Part shown: one piece after another, positions 4,942-5,349 of the stretch
Position numbering within the stretch: position 1 is the first letter of the stretch
Layout: each line of letters opens with the position of its first letter
DNA from: Bacteroidetes bacterium GWA2_30_7
Lineage (GTDB): Bacteria; Bacteroidota; Bacteroidia; Bacteroidales; GWF2-33-38
Reading direction: 5' to 3'
NCBI GenBank assembly: GCA_001768155.1
Contig: MENC01000240.1
Location: forward strand, 2,183-7,531
Length of the DNA stretch: 5,349 nucleotides
Program-made: the position numbers and the translations under genes
Notes under the pieces: generated by a model
The model's input: only the letters and a program-made list of their open reading frames with translations
The model's database searches: none
What the model was told of the DNA's origin: nothing

Positions 4942-5349
4942 AGTTTTGTCTTTTTATTTTTTCGTTTTTCTTTCGGAGAAGAACCCCAAAGTTTTTTGCC
5001 AAATAAACCAAATTCGGGTTTTCGTTTTTCGACTCTATAATTTGAATGCATAAATGGATTAAATGTTTTAATTCCTTTATGGTCAATGTTTGACCTGGAA
5101 TAAACCCTGCCATCTCTATTAACTCTACGAGACGAATAATTTGAACTTGCAATAGGTGTTCGTACCGAACGATTTATTGTGTATGAATGTGAATAGTTTC
5201 TCCCCTTTTTCCCTTTATAACGTTTTGTACTTGAGTTAGTTTTTGATATAGATGTCCGAATCGTTCTGTTCTGTCTTAACGATTTTGAATAGTTTTGATT
5301 CCCTTTTCTATATTTTTTTGTACTGGCATTTTGTTTTGATAATTTTGTT
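4938..5349 (-). CDS. C-terminal part of a basic Ser/Asn/Arg/Lys/Tyr-rich protein, unknown family
   Basis: One minus-strand frame is open from the window edge (first full codon 5348-5346) to TAA at 4940-4938: 136 residues with no stop in DNA of high A+T content. The product has no acidic residue until the last third and is dominated by K, R, S, N, T and Y (for example QNYSKSLRQNRTIRTSISK). A better structured-looking end reads SNIDHKGIKTFNPFMHSNY, then RVEKRKPEFGLFGKKLWG and a very basic tail ending KKTKL. The 5' end is outside the window, so signal peptide and start are unknown. I recognise no domain; a surface, secreted or nucleic-acid-binding protein would suit the composition, but that is a guess. 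It converges on the phosphatase gene and their stop codons overlap (4939-4941 and 4940-4938), so the two 3' ends share bases and no terminator separates them. Confidence 0.65.
   Translation of the reverse strand, partial: TKLSKQNASTKKYRKGNQNYSKSLRQNRTIRTSISKTNSSTKRYKGKKGRNYSHSYTINRSVRTPIASSNYSSRRVNRDGRVYSRSNIDHKGIKTFNPFMHSNYRVEKRKPEFGLFGKKLWGSSPKEKRKNKKTKL

Noticed and set aside
4931..5152. Minus-strand 73-codon ATG frame
   Set aside because: It overlaps in another register the longer frame 5348-4938, which stays open to the window edge and has a more protein-like C-terminus. I keep it only as an alternative.

Overview
The window looks like an AT-rich Bacteroidetes chromosome segment. Three things suggest this: a promoter of the Bacteroidetes type (TTG, 20 nt, then TAnnTTTG), no clear Shine-Dalgarno sequences, and a TPR / PAS / SpoIIE-phosphatase sensor architecture typical of that phylum. 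A toxin-antitoxin pair and a 65-residue TatA fit the same picture. This assignment is inferred from sequence character, not from a database search.

Layout. Bases 1-78 hold the possible C-terminus of a gene entering from the left. Bases 79-612 have no convincing gene; they contain AT-rich dyads and a strong palindromic element (about 494-630). That element ends inside the start region of a broken BrnA/DUF4415-like antitoxin remnant (613-810). A well-formed promoter then drives an antitoxin (848-1084) and a RelE/ParE-family toxin (from 1089). The toxin is broken: its last 23 or so codons (1439-1510) are displaced by a two-hairpin insertion of about 101 bp, so translation stops early at 1370. 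Bases 1511-1877 are non-coding and mostly filled by a second palindromic element (1591-1837) that carries a REP-like motif. On the minus strand, 2075-1878 encode TatA. The tatA/sensor intergenic region contains a MITE-like element (2207-2380) with 18-bp terminal inverted repeats and a 6-bp target duplication.

The main gene (2425-4941) encodes an 838-residue membrane-anchored sensor phosphatase: signal peptide, seven TPRs with an exact 40-residue period, coiled coil, one transmembrane helix, PAS/PAC, and a SpoIIE/PP2C domain with its metal-binding aspartates intact. A convergent minus-strand gene (5348-4938, 5' end outside the window) encodes a very basic Ser/Asn/Arg/Lys/Tyr-rich protein. Its stop codon overlaps that of the phosphatase.

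How the parts relate. The sensor phosphatase and tatA are ordinary, apparently intact housekeeping or regulatory genes, and no anti-sigma or STAS partner is visible beside the phosphatase. The left 2.4 kb reads as a decaying accessory region: remnants of two toxin-antitoxin-type loci and four separate palindromic insertions, two of which break or abut genes and one of which sits in the 5' leader of the sensor gene. I see no complete new defence or mobile system. The most notable points are the interrupted toxin, the MITE with its duplication, and the hidden basic ORF at the right edge.
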